DNA of 64,000 bases from Pseudomonas capeferrum (GCF_013523055.1 NZ_JAAMQM010000009.1:158146-222145); one strand, 5' to 3'. Numbered from the stretch's first letter, positions 9,614-17,787 are shown. Notes: generated from the sequence alone by a model not told the origin. A program made the numbers and translations.

Positions 9614-9913
9614 GCGACTGAAAGTCGCACGACGAGACTGATGGATCGAGTGGCGCGCCATCACTCTTGCCCAAATCGTAAAGGTGAATGTCAGAAGGTG
9701 CTGTTTTTCCAGCGCGATCAAAAACTTATTATCTTTCCACTGGCACTGCACGAGGGCACTCCCCCTGCCCTGCGGGCTTGCGAGGTGTATCGACGTTGAT
9801 TTTGAAGCTCCTTGATCTGACGTCTCAGTTGGCCGCTGCCTGTGCAGCGGCCTTTTTTATGGTTCTGCATCAGTGTGACAGTTGCCAGGAGCATACCGAC
9901 CTCACGTTCCCAA
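9614..9913. other. intergenic region ending hmgR; possible small RNA
   Basis: About 300 bases between the convergent hmgR and hydrolase genes. It contains a strong plus-strand intrinsic terminator about 220 bases beyond the hmgR stop, far for a simple end of hmgR. No open frame is convincing. A small RNA ending at the terminator is possible but no promoter was clearly identified. Confidence 0.4.
9831..9858 (+). terminator. intrinsic terminator
   Basis: GC-rich stem GGCCGCTG/CAGCGGCC with a short loop, followed directly by TTTTTT. The T-run is on the plus strand only, so it terminates rightward transcription (hmgR or a separate small RNA). Confidence 0.88.
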
Positions 9914-10819
9914 TCAACGCCAGGCGACTCGTTGCGGCACACAGGCCATCGGCTGCTCGCGAAATGCCAGGTAGTGCCGCAGAACCTGCACAGGCGCCTC
10001 GGTGTGCGGGTAATGTCCGATACCGGGTAACTGCACAGTGTCGGGATCCGGAACTATCTGCCGATAACGCTCGACCATGCGCGCGCCGGAAATCGGATCG
10101 ACCACGCCATTGATGAAGCGCAACGGCACACCTTCGCGTTGCAATGCCCCCACCCAGCGTTCGCGATGCACACGCCGCTCCGGCAGATAGGTGATCAGCT
10201 TGTGCAGGATACGCGTGCCCCGGTTCGAGACCATCAGGCTCCAGTAGTCATCAAGGGCGCTTTCGCTCGGATGGGTACAGGGGCCGTAGATCTGGGAGAC
10301 GTTGCGTACCAGATCGTCACGCCCGAAGGTGCGACCGACCAGCCAGCCCAAGGGGCTGAGCAACAGCTTCTGGATCAGCAACGGCTGGTTGGTCTCCGGA
10401 AACAACCCACTGTTGAGGAACACGCAGCTGGCAACTTCCGCACGCCCCTCGTGATGCCTTGCCAGCAGCTCCTGGGCCACGCTGCCACCGTAGTCGTGCG
10501 CCAGCATGTGCACTGGCTGCGCGATGTTCAGATGAGCGAGCAGCGCCTGTTGCAGGTCAGCCTGCTCCAGCAGGCTGTAGTCGTGGTTCAGGGGCTTGGC
10601 GGAGTCGCCGAACCCGAGCATGTCGCAAGCGATCACGCGATAGTGTTGAGCGAGCGGCCCCCACAGGTAATGCCAGTCCCAACTGGCGGTGGGAAAACCG
10701 TGGAGCAACAGCAGCGGCTCACCCTGTCCTGCTGTCCAGAAACGGATGCTCTGGCCTCGGAAGGAAAAACTCTGCCCCCGAGTTCGCCAGACGCACAATG
10801 GGATTTCGGCCAAAGGCAT
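9914..10819 (-). CDS. alpha/beta hydrolase with Asp nucleophile (haloalkane dehalogenase/epoxide hydrolase-like)
   Basis: About 301 residues from the ATG at 10819 (MPLAEIPLC). Oxyanion motif LLLLHGFPTASWDWHY near residue 40; nucleophile elbow AHDYGGSVAQEL, where Asp takes the place of Ser, as in haloalkane dehalogenases and epoxide hydrolases; the catalytic His is probably in LPGIGHYPHTEAP near the C-terminus. Substrate cannot be deduced. The frame is open upstream to 10915, so the start could be earlier; the chosen ATG has only a weak GAG upstream. Monocistronic. Confidence 0.8.
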   Translation of the reverse strand: MPLAEIPLCVWRTRGQSFSFRGQSIRFWTAGQGEPLLLLHGFPTASWDWHYLWGPLAQHYRVIACDMLGFGDSAKPLNHDYSLLEQADLQQALLAHLNIAQPVHMLAHDYGGSVAQELLARHHEGRAEVASCVFLNSGLFPETNQPLLIQKLLLSPLGWLVGRTFGRDDLVRNVSQIYGPCTHPSESALDDYWSLMVSNRGTRILHKLITYLPERRVHRERWVGALQREGVPLRFINGVVDPISGARMVERYRQIVPDPDTVQLPGIGHYPHTEAPVQVLRHYLAFREQPMACVPQRVAWR

Positions 10820-11069
10820 CAGACTGATCTCGGTGGTGTTGTGTGAAGGGTATAGGGCAAGGCTGCGGTCATTGCATGTCACCTCGGCACTTACGTGTGC
10901 TCTGCTATGGGACACAGTCTAGACAGCACCGATGGCGAGGGGAGTCGCCTTGGCAGCCAGCTTGATGACTTAGCAGGACAGTGGCACGAACGGTCATGGC
11001 CATGTGCCCGGTAGCGGCGCAGCGCTCTGCCCGCGAGCCAGCGCCGCGGGCGCCAACCCCGGACGCGGG

Positions 11070-11525
11070 TCAACCTTTGAGCTGGGTCGCGAAGGCTTCC
11101 AGCCAGGGCTCGGCATCGCTCTCGGGGGTGACGGTCTCGCTGGCGTCCAGGCGCAACATCGGTTGCACCTCACGGATGCCCAGTTCGCCGAACAGCTCTC
11201 GAAGCTGTTCGCCACCGCCGCAGTAAGTGTCGCCGTAGCTGGAATCGCCCAGCCCGATGACCGCCCCCGGCAGGCCACGCCACTGGGCGGGCAACACGTC
11301 GCGAATCCCGCTGTACAGCGGCATGAGGTTGTCCGGCAGTTCGCCCATGCCGGTGGTCGAGGTCACCGCCAGGAACGCATCCGGGGCAAATCCCTCGAGG
11401 TCCTGAAGGGTAGCGCGGGCGGCATGCCAGGCGTTGAAACCGGCGGTTTTGAGCAGGGATTCGGCATGGCGGGCAACTTCTTCGGCGGTGCCGTAGACCG
11501 AACCGGAAATAATGGCGACATTCAT
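11070..11525 (-). CDS. mioC: MioC-like flavodoxin
   Basis: 151-residue single-domain FMN flavodoxin. The phosphate-binding loop SGSVYGTAEEVA is at the N-terminus and the isoalloxazine loops TSTTGMGELPDN and GLGDSSYGDTYCGG follow, as in MioC-type flavodoxins. Likely a short-chain electron carrier; partner unknown. The ATG at 11525 begins the conserved MNVAIISGS. Divergent from the LOV-protein gene, so two FMN proteins share a 112-base intergenic region. Confidence 0.83.
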   Translation of the reverse strand: MNVAIISGSVYGTAEEVARHAESLLKTAGFNAWHAARATLQDLEGFAPDAFLAVTSTTGMGELPDNLMPLYSGIRDVLPAQWRGLPGAVIGLGDSSYGDTYCGGGEQLRELFGELGIREVQPMLRLDASETVTPESDAEPWLEAFATQLKG

Positions 11526-11637
11526 CGGGAGAGGATTCCGAAACTGACTGAAAACGTAGGATACTAGCATCCGGAAGTAGCAAAAGGCCGCATCGCGCTT
11601 TCCCGTACTCTGATCCTACTCTCATCGTAGCCCGGAC

Positions 11638-12075
11638 ATGATCAACGCCCAATTGCTGCAAGCTGTCATCGACGCGTCGAACGATGGCATCGTGGTCGCC
11701 GAACAAGAGGGTGACGACAACATCCTTATCTATGTGAATTCGGCATTCGAACGCCTGACCGGGCATGATGCCAACGACATCCTCTATCAGGACTGTCGCT
11801 TCCTGCAGGGTGACGACCGCGATCAACTCGCGCGCTTACGGGTGCGCAAGGCAATCGCCGAAGGCAAGCCATGCCGTGAAGTCCTGCGCAACTATCGCAA
11901 GGACGGCAGCGTTTTCTGGAACGAGCTGTCCATCACCCCGGTATTCAATGACGCCGATCAGCGCACTTACTACATCGGTATCCAGAAAGATGTCACTCGC
12001 CAGGTCGAACTGGAACGAGAGCTGGCCGAGACCCGTGCTCGACTATCCTCGCTGGAAAACGACCGCCACGGCTGA
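11638..12075 (+). CDS. short LOV (blue-light sensing) protein
   Basis: 145 residues: one LOV/PAS core (about 14-118) with a short N-cap and a C-terminal helix (VELERELAETRARLSSL) but no effector domain. The photoactive motif reads YQDCRFLQGDD with the adduct-forming Cys at residue 53; FMN-contact residues in NYRKDGSVFWNELSITPV and YYIGIQKDVT are typical. The sequence closely resembles the P. putida SB1/SB2 short LOV proteins, dimeric photoreceptors. Signal must pass by protein-protein interaction. A MerR/LitR-like regulator lies two genes away, a plausible partner. Confidence 0.93.
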   Translation: MINAQLLQAVIDASNDGIVVAEQEGDDNILIYVNSAFERLTGHDANDILYQDCRFLQGDDRDQLARLRVRKAIAEGKPCREVLRNYRKDGSVFWNELSITPVFNDADQRTYYIGIQKDVTRQVELERELAETRARLSSLENDRHG

Positions 12076-12148
12076 ACCAAGCGCTTTGTTCAAGGTCCAT
12101 GGCCTTGGAGAAATCGTTCCTACCGATTGCCGACCTTCGAGTTCGATC

Positions 12149-12766
12149 ATGCAAGCAGATGCCCTCCTGACGCAGGACGAGTTGGATTTCATACAGGACA
12201 TGCAATATGTCCCACAGTTGAACAAGACCGATCCGATGTCGAGCCTGCTGGTCAATGGCGAGCGCGAGTTGAAGGATCTGCTCACCCGCCTGGTCGCCAA
12301 TGAGCAGGTGACCTTGCAAGCGCAATTCAAAAACCAGCAGATCAGCTTTCCCTTGCAACTGGTCGAAGACGAGTTTCACGCTGTGCACCTGCACCTCGGC
12401 TCACCCGATATCTATGAAGATGGCCCTATGTTGCGGCCCTGGCGACTCACGCTGGATACGCCAGCGGCGCTGCTGAGTGCGCAGGGCGCAGGTAGCGGGC
12501 TATGGGTTCGGGACATCTCGTTCAAGGGCGCGCTGGTGGAAATTCGTGAGTTGCCACAGCCCCCGACCCGCTTCGACCTGTACTTCTCCCCAGGTGGCAC
12601 CGAGCCGATCGGCTTGCACGGCACTTTACGTCGTCGCATCAACGGGCATCTCGCCGCGTATGATCTTAGCCAGAGCCTTCCCGAGGAAACCGATCGCCTG
12701 CGCGAATACATTCTCCAGGCCCACCGTCAGGCCCACCCGGAACTGCACGCTCACGTATCCAGGTGA
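12149..12766 (+). CDS. PilZ-domain-like protein
   Basis: 205 residues. The C-terminal half resembles PilZ: LRPWRLTLDT followed by VRDISFKGALVEI (D-x-S-x-x-G at 122-127), the region that contacts cyclic di-GMP; the arginine motif is reduced (RPWR), so binding is uncertain. The N-terminal half (1-90, MQADALLTQDELDFIQDM) resembles YcgR-like flagellar-brake N-domains only loosely. Same strand as the LOV gene, 73 bases after it, and its 3' end overlaps the convergent MerR gene by 16 bases. Shine-Dalgarno weak. Confidence 0.7.
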   Translation: MQADALLTQDELDFIQDMQYVPQLNKTDPMSSLLVNGERELKDLLTRLVANEQVTLQAQFKNQQISFPLQLVEDEFHAVHLHLGSPDIYEDGPMLRPWRLTLDTPAALLSAQGAGSGLWVRDISFKGALVEIRELPQPPTRFDLYFSPGGTEPIGLHGTLRRRINGHLAAYDLSQSLPEETDRLREYILQAHRQAHPELHAHVSR

Positions 12767-13686
12767 CCGGCCAGGAATTGGTTCAGGCGGGGGCGCATCG
12801 CGGAACCTACCGTACCCAGACAGGCCACCGGCGTACCCTCCAGACTCGCCCGCGCCAGCTCCGAAGCCTCTCCGGCCAGCAATAGTGGGCATTGCAGACC
12901 CAGTCCCAGGCGTTTCAGGCGTTTGACCAGCGTCGGCCCCTGCTGCTGGTTCGAGAACAGCACCAAGGCAGCGGGATGCAGGCGCTCACAGACCAGGGCA
13001 AGCTCCTCGAAGGGCTGACCGGGCGCCAGTACGGTAACCGCGATGTCGTCCCCCCCGAGCGTCAGTCCGGCCACCAGCAGTTCCAGTTCATGGCCAGGGC
13101 CTGGCAAGGGCGCGACCAGCACACGGTGCTCCTGACGTCCCTGGTTGAGCTGCAGTCTCTGCAACACGCGCGCGCGCAGGAAATGATCGAGGAACAGCCA
13201 CTCGCTGGACTGGCCGAAGACGTTCGGACCTTCGCGCAACGCTTGCCACACCGGCATGAAAACCGCCCCGAACACTTCGGCCAGCGGGTAGTTCGCGAAG
13301 ACCTGGCCGTACAGCTGATCCAGCCGCGTGCTGTCGAAACCATGCACGGCACGGCGCACGGCGACCTGCCAGTGTGCCTTGTCATCCGCAGTCGCGGACG
13401 CGCCAAGGCGGGCTGTGAGCGCTTCACTGCGCGCCAGGATGGACCCTACCTTACTGACGGCAACGCCACGCTCAAGCCAGCCGAGTATGGTGCGGACAGT
13501 GTCGATATCGCGCAGCGAGTACAAACGGTGTCCGCTTTCGGTGCGCGTAGGTTGAATTAGCCCATGACGTCGCTCCCAGGCACGCAGGGTGACCGGATTG
13601 ACGCCCGTCAGGCGAGAGACTTCACGGATCGGAAACAGCTCGCTGAACTCGCTGCAGATCAGCGACGCGGGGACCTGCTCGTTCAT
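12751..13686 (-). CDS. MerR-family regulator with cobalamin-binding-like domain (LitR/CarH relative)
   Basis: 311 residues. N-terminal MerR winged helix (about 19-70: FPIREVSRLTGVNPVTLRA then WERRHGLIQPTRTESGHRLY), a four-helix linker (about 105-180) and a Rossmann-like B12-binding-type domain (about 185-305). PGPGHELELL around His199 sits where the lower cobalamin ligand lies in CarH. The upper motif W-x9-E-H is not kept: the aligned stretch ends SSEW and has no Trp ten residues earlier. It resembles class II LitR proteins, reported in P. putida to act in light response without B12 photochemistry. Convergent with the PilZ gene, close to the short LOV gene. Confidence 0.82.
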   Translation of the reverse strand: MNEQVPASLICSEFSELFPIREVSRLTGVNPVTLRAWERRHGLIQPTRTESGHRLYSLRDIDTVRTILGWLERGVAVSKVGSILARSEALTARLGASATADDKAHWQVAVRRAVHGFDSTRLDQLYGQVFANYPLAEVFGAVFMPVWQALREGPNVFGQSSEWLFLDHFLRARVLQRLQLNQGRQEHRVLVAPLPGPGHELELLVAGLTLGGDDIAVTVLAPGQPFEELALVCERLHPAALVLFSNQQQGPTLVKRLKRLGLGLQCPLLLAGEASELARASLEGTPVACLGTVGSAMRPRLNQFLAGHLDT

Positions 13687-13827
13687 GGCGGCAACATCGC
13701 AGTGGTGGGTGAAACCTGCATTCTACGCTGGTATCTCTCCATGGGTCATCGCGACCATTCGCCGATCGGCACAGACGCGCCAATGAATTTCGGCAATAAT
13801 CCGCGCCCGATTCTTGCAAGCACGCAG

Positions 13828-13853
13828 GCATCGCCCATCACCCCGGGCGATGC
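13828..13853. repeat. 9-bp inverted repeat in leader of the next gene
   Basis: GCATCGCCC and GGGCGATGC are separated by 8 bases, starting about 70 bases upstream of the ATG at 13899. Could be an mRNA leader hairpin or a protein-binding site. No T-run follows. Confidence 0.5.
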
Positions 13854-13898
13854 GCCAGGGGCAGGCTACCCGCCGGCCCCATTGCCAGGAGATACACG

Positions 13899-14471
13899 AT
13901 GTCTACCCCACCCGTCACGTTGATGGTGTCGCGCCGCGCAGCGCACGGCCGCTATCAGGATCTGCTGGCCTGGCTGCACGAAGGCGAGCACTTGGCTACC
14001 GACTTTCCCGGATACCTGGGCTCCGGCATTCTCGCCCCGCCCGCCGAAGGCGACGAGTTCCAGATCATCTTCCGCTTTACCAACGAGCATACCCTGCATG
14101 CCTGGGAGCATTCGGCCTCTCGCCGTGCCTGGCTGCACCGCGGCAACGGCTTGTTCGAGCGCCCGCAGGAACAGCGTGTCAGCGGCCTGGACGGCTGGTT
14201 CGGCACCTCGCAGGCACCTCGGCCGCCACGCTGGAAGCAGGCGGTGGCGATCTGGCTGGCGTTCTTTCCGGTCTCGCTGCTGTTCAACCTGCTCTTCGGC
14301 CACTGGCTCGGCATGCTTGACCTGGTGCCGCGCGTGTTGCTCAGCACCCTGGGCCTGACACCGGTCATGGTGTACCTGTTCATCCCGTTGTCGACCCGCC
14401 TGCTGGCTCCCTGGCTCAACGCCCGGCCTGTCGTAGATGGGCACGCCGCGCAGAGCCTGCGCAGCCGTTGA
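13899..14471 (+). CDS. antibiotic biosynthesis monooxygenase-domain membrane protein
   Basis: 190 residues: an N-terminal ferredoxin-like ABM domain (about 5-98, with FRFTNEHTLHAWEHSASRRAWL) followed by two hydrophobic helices (about 118-140 and 145-170). Such ABM-plus-membrane-anchor proteins are common and mostly uncharacterised; ABM homologues include monooxygenases and haem-degrading enzymes. AGGAGATACACG precedes the ATG. It diverges from the MerR regulator gene, so it is a candidate target of that regulator. Confidence 0.75.
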   Translation: MSTPPVTLMVSRRAAHGRYQDLLAWLHEGEHLATDFPGYLGSGILAPPAEGDEFQIIFRFTNEHTLHAWEHSASRRAWLHRGNGLFERPQEQRVSGLDGWFGTSQAPRPPRWKQAVAIWLAFFPVSLLFNLLFGHWLGMLDLVPRVLLSTLGLTPVMVYLFIPLSTRLLAPWLNARPVVDGHAAQSLRSR

Positions 14472-14546
14472 GCCCGCGCGCGCAGCACTGCAGTTCGGGT
14501 ATGCTGGGGCATCGATAAGAATGACAGACAAGTTGACCGCCCCAAT

Positions 14547-15239
14547 ATGAATAGCCCAATCCTTGTAACCGGAGCCAGCCAGCGTGTCGGGCTGGCACTG
14601 GCACTTGAACTTGCGCAGGCCGGCCATACGGTGGTCACCGCCAGTCGCAGCCTGCGAGCCGACGTGGTTCACCCCAATATCATCCAGTTCCGGGCCGACC
14701 TGTGCCTGGAGGCCGACCGCCTCGCCCTGATCGAGCATCTGCGCCAGCGGCATGACGGCCTGCGAGCGATCATCCACAATGCTTCGGTCTGGCTCGATGA
14801 CAGCCTGGACAACCTCGAGACGATGTTCCGCTTGCATGTCGAGGCGCCCTACCATCTCAACCTGGCCTTGGGCGACATGCTCGGCAGGGTCGAGAAGGCC
14901 GACATCATCCACATCTGCGACGAGACCGCTTCACGCGGCAGCAAGAGCCACATCGGCTATGCCGCGACCAAGGCCGCCTTGCAGAACATGGTGCTCTCGT
15001 TCGCCGAAAAGTATGCGCCAACGGTGCGCGTCAACGGTATCCTGCCCGGTCTGCTGATCTTCAAGGAAGATGGCGACGACGCTTACCGCGAGCACGCCCT
15101 CAAGAAGGCCTTGCTGGAGTTCGAGCCGGGCGCCCGGCCGCTGATCGACGCGGTGATGTTCCTGCTCGAGAGCCAGTACAGCACCGGCAGCCACGTGGTC
15201 ATCAACGGTGGCCGCCACCTGAAGAACCGTATCGCCTGA
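14547..15239 (+). CDS. folM: dihydromonapterin reductase (short-chain dehydrogenase)
   Basis: 230-residue SDR enzyme reducing dihydromonapterin (and dihydrofolate) with NADPH; pseudomonads use tetrahydromonapterin as cofactor of phenylalanine hydroxylase. Visible: TGASQRVGLALA at the N-terminus, NAS motif in IHNASVWLDD, catalytic YAATKAAL and the C-terminal GSHVVINGG. First gene of the folM-DUF1244-HopJ run (9-base gap, then 4-base overlap). The link to phenylalanine metabolism fits the nearby homogentisate pathway thematically. Confidence 0.9.
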   Translation: MNSPILVTGASQRVGLALALELAQAGHTVVTASRSLRADVVHPNIIQFRADLCLEADRLALIEHLRQRHDGLRAIIHNASVWLDDSLDNLETMFRLHVEAPYHLNLALGDMLGRVEKADIIHICDETASRGSKSHIGYAATKAALQNMVLSFAEKYAPTVRVNGILPGLLIFKEDGDDAYREHALKKALLEFEPGARPLIDAVMFLLESQYSTGSHVVINGGRHLKNRIA

Positions 15240-15248
15240 GGAATCGCC

Positions 15249-15542
15249 ATGACTGCTCAACAACAGCTCGAACTCGAGGCCGCCGCTTTTCGTCGCCTGG
15301 TCGAACACCTGCGTAACCGTACCGATGTACAGAACATCGACCTGATGAACCTCTCGGGTTTCTGTCGCAATTGCCTGTCGAAGTGGTACAAGGCGGCCGC
15401 CGACGAACGCCAGGTCGAGCTGAGCCTGGATGACGCCCGTGAAGTGGTGTACGGCATGCCTTATGCCGAGTGGAAAGCCCAATACCAGAAAGAAGCCAGC
15501 GCCGAGCAGCAAGCGGCGTTCGAAAAAGGAAAGCCCCAGTGA
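15249..15542 (+). CDS. DUF1244 family protein
   Basis: 97 residues with the family hallmark DLMNLSGFCRNCLSKWYKAA (residues about 34-53), including a C-x-x-C pair. No membrane segment. Function unknown; the gene is commonly found beside folM and the HopJ gene in pseudomonads. Stop overlaps the GTG start of the next gene. Confidence 0.85.
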   Translation: MTAQQQLELEAAAFRRLVEHLRNRTDVQNIDLMNLSGFCRNCLSKWYKAAADERQVELSLDDAREVVYGMPYAEWKAQYQKEASAEQQAAFEKGKPQ

Positions 15543-15880
15543 CCGATCTCAACACCCTGCGCGCCAGCCTCGCCAGTGGCGAGCATGCCTTCGCCGACAC
15601 CCTGGCATTCATCACCGCGCATTACAGCTACCAGCCCCAGCCGTTCGACAATGGCGGCGTCGCCAACGCCGCCGGCCAGAACGAGGGTTCCTGCAAGACC
15701 CTGGGTCTGGCCTTGCTCGAAGGACTGGAGGACCGCGAGGCCCTGCTGGCCTTCGGCGAGCATTACCGCAGCGTACTGGCGACCCCTGAGGGGAGCGACC
15801 ATGCCAATATCCGCGCGCTCATGATTCATGGCCTGGCAGGCGTGAAATTCGCTGAGCCGCCTCTGCAACGATTGGGCTGA
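15539..15880 (+). CDS. HopJ-type III effector family protein
   Basis: 113 residues, small acidic protein of the HopJ family: LASGEHAFADTLAFI, then YQPQPFDNGGVANAAGQNEG and KTLGLALLEGL. Despite the family name, most members occur in non-pathogens and lack evidence of secretion. The start is GTG at 15539, overlapping the previous stop by four bases (GTGA), indicating coupled translation; an open frame further upstream overlaps the DUF1244 gene and was not used. Confidence 0.85.
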   Translation: MTDLNTLRASLASGEHAFADTLAFITAHYSYQPQPFDNGGVANAAGQNEGSCKTLGLALLEGLEDREALLAFGEHYRSVLATPEGSDHANIRALMIHGLAGVKFAEPPLQRLG

Positions 15881-15927
15881 GCCCGCACGACCGGGGCTGC
15901 AGCGCAGCCCCGGACCTTGCACACGCC

Positions 15928-16848
15928 TCATTCCGCATAAGGTGACACAGGTCGTCCTGGCGTGTCGGGGGCCAGCTCTCCCTGAAACAACCAGCGCAGC
16001 GCTATCGGCCACAGGCGCTCGCGAAAGCGGTCATGAAAGAAGGCAAAGTGACCGATCTCCTCAACCCCTACATCCTCGGGCGCCAAGCGCAGGTGCAGGC
16101 GTTGCGCGTTGTCGAAATACCCCAGCAGCCGCTCCGTCGCCGCCACGGTACCGAAAGGATCGTCGGTGATGCTGACGGCCAGGATCGATCCCCCTACATC
16201 ACCGAAATGCAGTGAGCGCATCGCCCGGGCACTGGGGCGCTGCTCGTAGCGAGGCGTGCGATGGCTCCAGTCCAGGGCTACCCCGGCCGGCGTATCCTCC
16301 AGCCATCCCAGGCGCTTGCCAGGGAAATAGCCTAGGCAACGGGTAAGCAGAGGCATCAGGACATGCCATTTGCCGAACAGTCGCCACCGCTGTCCTACCG
16401 CGTAATCACGCCAGTAGGCGTATTGTGCGCCGACCAGCACCAGACGCCGAACCTGGCCCGCGGACGCTGCGAGACCAACCGCGCAGCCGCCGAAGCTGTG
16501 TCCGACCACATCGATCGGTTGTCCCGGAAACGCCTGCGCCGCGTATTTCAGCATCGCTTCGAAATCCAATCGTCCCCAGTCGCTCCAGGATGCCTTGAAG
16601 CCACGCAAAGTAGCGGGACGAGACTCGCCTATGCCACGATAGTCGTAGGTCAACACATCGCAGCCTTGGGCGAACAGGTAATCGGCGAAACGAGAGTAGT
16701 AGCGACAGCGCACCGAGGTGGCTGCGTTGATGATCACCAAGGCGCGGCAAGTATCGGGTTTGCCGTGCCGCCACAGGAAACCGCCAAGGCTGAATCCGTC
16801 GGCAGCCATGTGCCGAACGGGGGTACCAGGGATAATGAGGCGAGTCAT
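15928..16848 (-). CDS. serine alpha/beta hydrolase
   Basis: 306 residues. Nucleophile elbow VVGHSFGGCAVG (Ser), strand motif DVLTYDYRGIGESRP, and likely catalytic His in GHFAFFHDRFRERLW near the C-terminus. Resembles predicted esterases/thioesterases of the YheT/serine-aminopeptidase type; substrate unknown. AGGAG precedes the ATG at 16848; the upstream in-frame ATG at 16872 lacks one. Convergent with the HopJ gene. Confidence 0.8.
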   Translation of the reverse strand: MTRLIIPGTPVRHMAADGFSLGGFLWRHGKPDTCRALVIINAATSVRCRYYSRFADYLFAQGCDVLTYDYRGIGESRPATLRGFKASWSDWGRLDFEAMLKYAAQAFPGQPIDVVGHSFGGCAVGLAASAGQVRRLVLVGAQYAYWRDYAVGQRWRLFGKWHVLMPLLTRCLGYFPGKRLGWLEDTPAGVALDWSHRTPRYEQRPSARAMRSLHFGDVGGSILAVSITDDPFGTVAATERLLGYFDNAQRLHLRLAPEDVGVEEIGHFAFFHDRFRERLWPIALRWLFQGELAPDTPGRPVSPYAE

Positions 16849-16934
16849 GGCGCACTCCTGCGAGAACGCCATACTGTCATAGGTGAAACTGTCCTGCTGT
16901 CATTTCGGCAGATTCGCCAGCATCTACGGATGGA

Positions 16935-17621
16935 TCAGGTCGCTGCCACGGCTCTGCGCACTACGGGCTTGCGCAGGTTTGCCAGACGCGAACCCTCGTA
17001 GCGAGTCTCGCGGAAGAATCGCCACCGACCGAACAGGCCATAGACATGCATGACCCGCCCCTGCTCGTGATAGCCCATGCGCACATGCAGTTTCATCGCT
17101 GGAATATTATGGGTCTCGACGACATCCACGACCTTGTTGCAGCCCTTGGCATGCATGGTTTCCCACAACGAAACCTGCGCGGACGCCGACAGTCGACTGC
17201 CGAAGAAACGCGGAATCATCTCGCCACCGAACTCGAAGAATTCTCCAGGCTTCACCGGAAAGGTACAACCGTAGTAATGGCGGTCATGGTAGTCGCGGGT
17301 ACTTGCCCAGATGAAGGCGATGGCATCGCCTGCCTCGTCCAGGTACATGTGCCCGGTATGACCTTCGGCGGCCAGTTCACGCATGGTTTCCACACGATCG
17401 CCAAAATACCGCGCAAAGGCGTCGGCGTTCTCGATAGTGATGTTCACCTGGCGTACGGGAGGATGGTCCTTGAGGCCGTTAGGCCCTATCGGGGTCACTA
17501 GATCGCGTTCCATCCACAGGAGCTCCCAATGGAAGAACACGTAGCGTTCGACAAGTGTCTTCAGGGTCCGCTTGAGCCCTTTTTTTCTGATTCGATCTTT
17601 TATTTTTTGCACTGCGCTCAT
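16935..17621 (-). CDS. GNAT N-acetyltransferase-like protein
   Basis: 228 residues. The C-terminal two thirds show GNAT features: GHMYLDEAGDAIAFIWAS, the ETMHAKGCNKVVDVVETHNIPAMKL split around the acetyl-CoA region, and VRMGYHEQGRVMHVYGL. The N-terminus is basic (KIKDRIRKKGLKRTLKTLVE) and may be amphipathic. Substrate unknown. GGGAGGCAGC precedes the ATG at 17621. The upstream 80 bases are unusually AT-rich for this chromosome. Confidence 0.7.
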   Translation of the reverse strand: MSAVQKIKDRIRKKGLKRTLKTLVERYVFFHWELLWMERDLVTPIGPNGLKDHPPVRQVNITIENADAFARYFGDRVETMRELAAEGHTGHMYLDEAGDAIAFIWASTRDYHDRHYYGCTFPVKPGEFFEFGGEMIPRFFGSRLSASAQVSLWETMHAKGCNKVVDVVETHNIPAMKLHVRMGYHEQGRVMHVYGLFGRWRFFRETRYEGSRLANLRKPVVRRAVAAT

Positions 17622-17748
17622 GCTGCCTCCCCCAAGCCATGGCGACATTGCCTGGCCAATAGGAGCGGTATAGTTCAGCGCAAAAAAATCATAGCAAAAC
17701 GCCAGCTAAAATTTTGTTTCTAAATGTTTAAGAAGTCCGATAAGCACC

Positions 17749-17774
17749 GCACACCGGCAAAGAACCGGTGTGCG
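17749..17774. terminator. hairpin downstream of fabV
   Basis: Ten-base-pair perfect stem CGCACACCGG/CCGGTGTGCG with a 6-base loop, 14 bases after the fabV stop. No T-run follows on the minus strand, so it may be a weak terminator or an mRNA 3'-end stabiliser. Confidence 0.5.
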
Positions 17775-17787
17775 ATCAAAGACTTAC

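Noticed and set aside
15539..15880. HopJ gene as a type III secretion effector
   Set aside because: No secretion signal, chaperone gene or hrp box seen; family occurs widely in non-pathogens and the gene sits in a folM operon.
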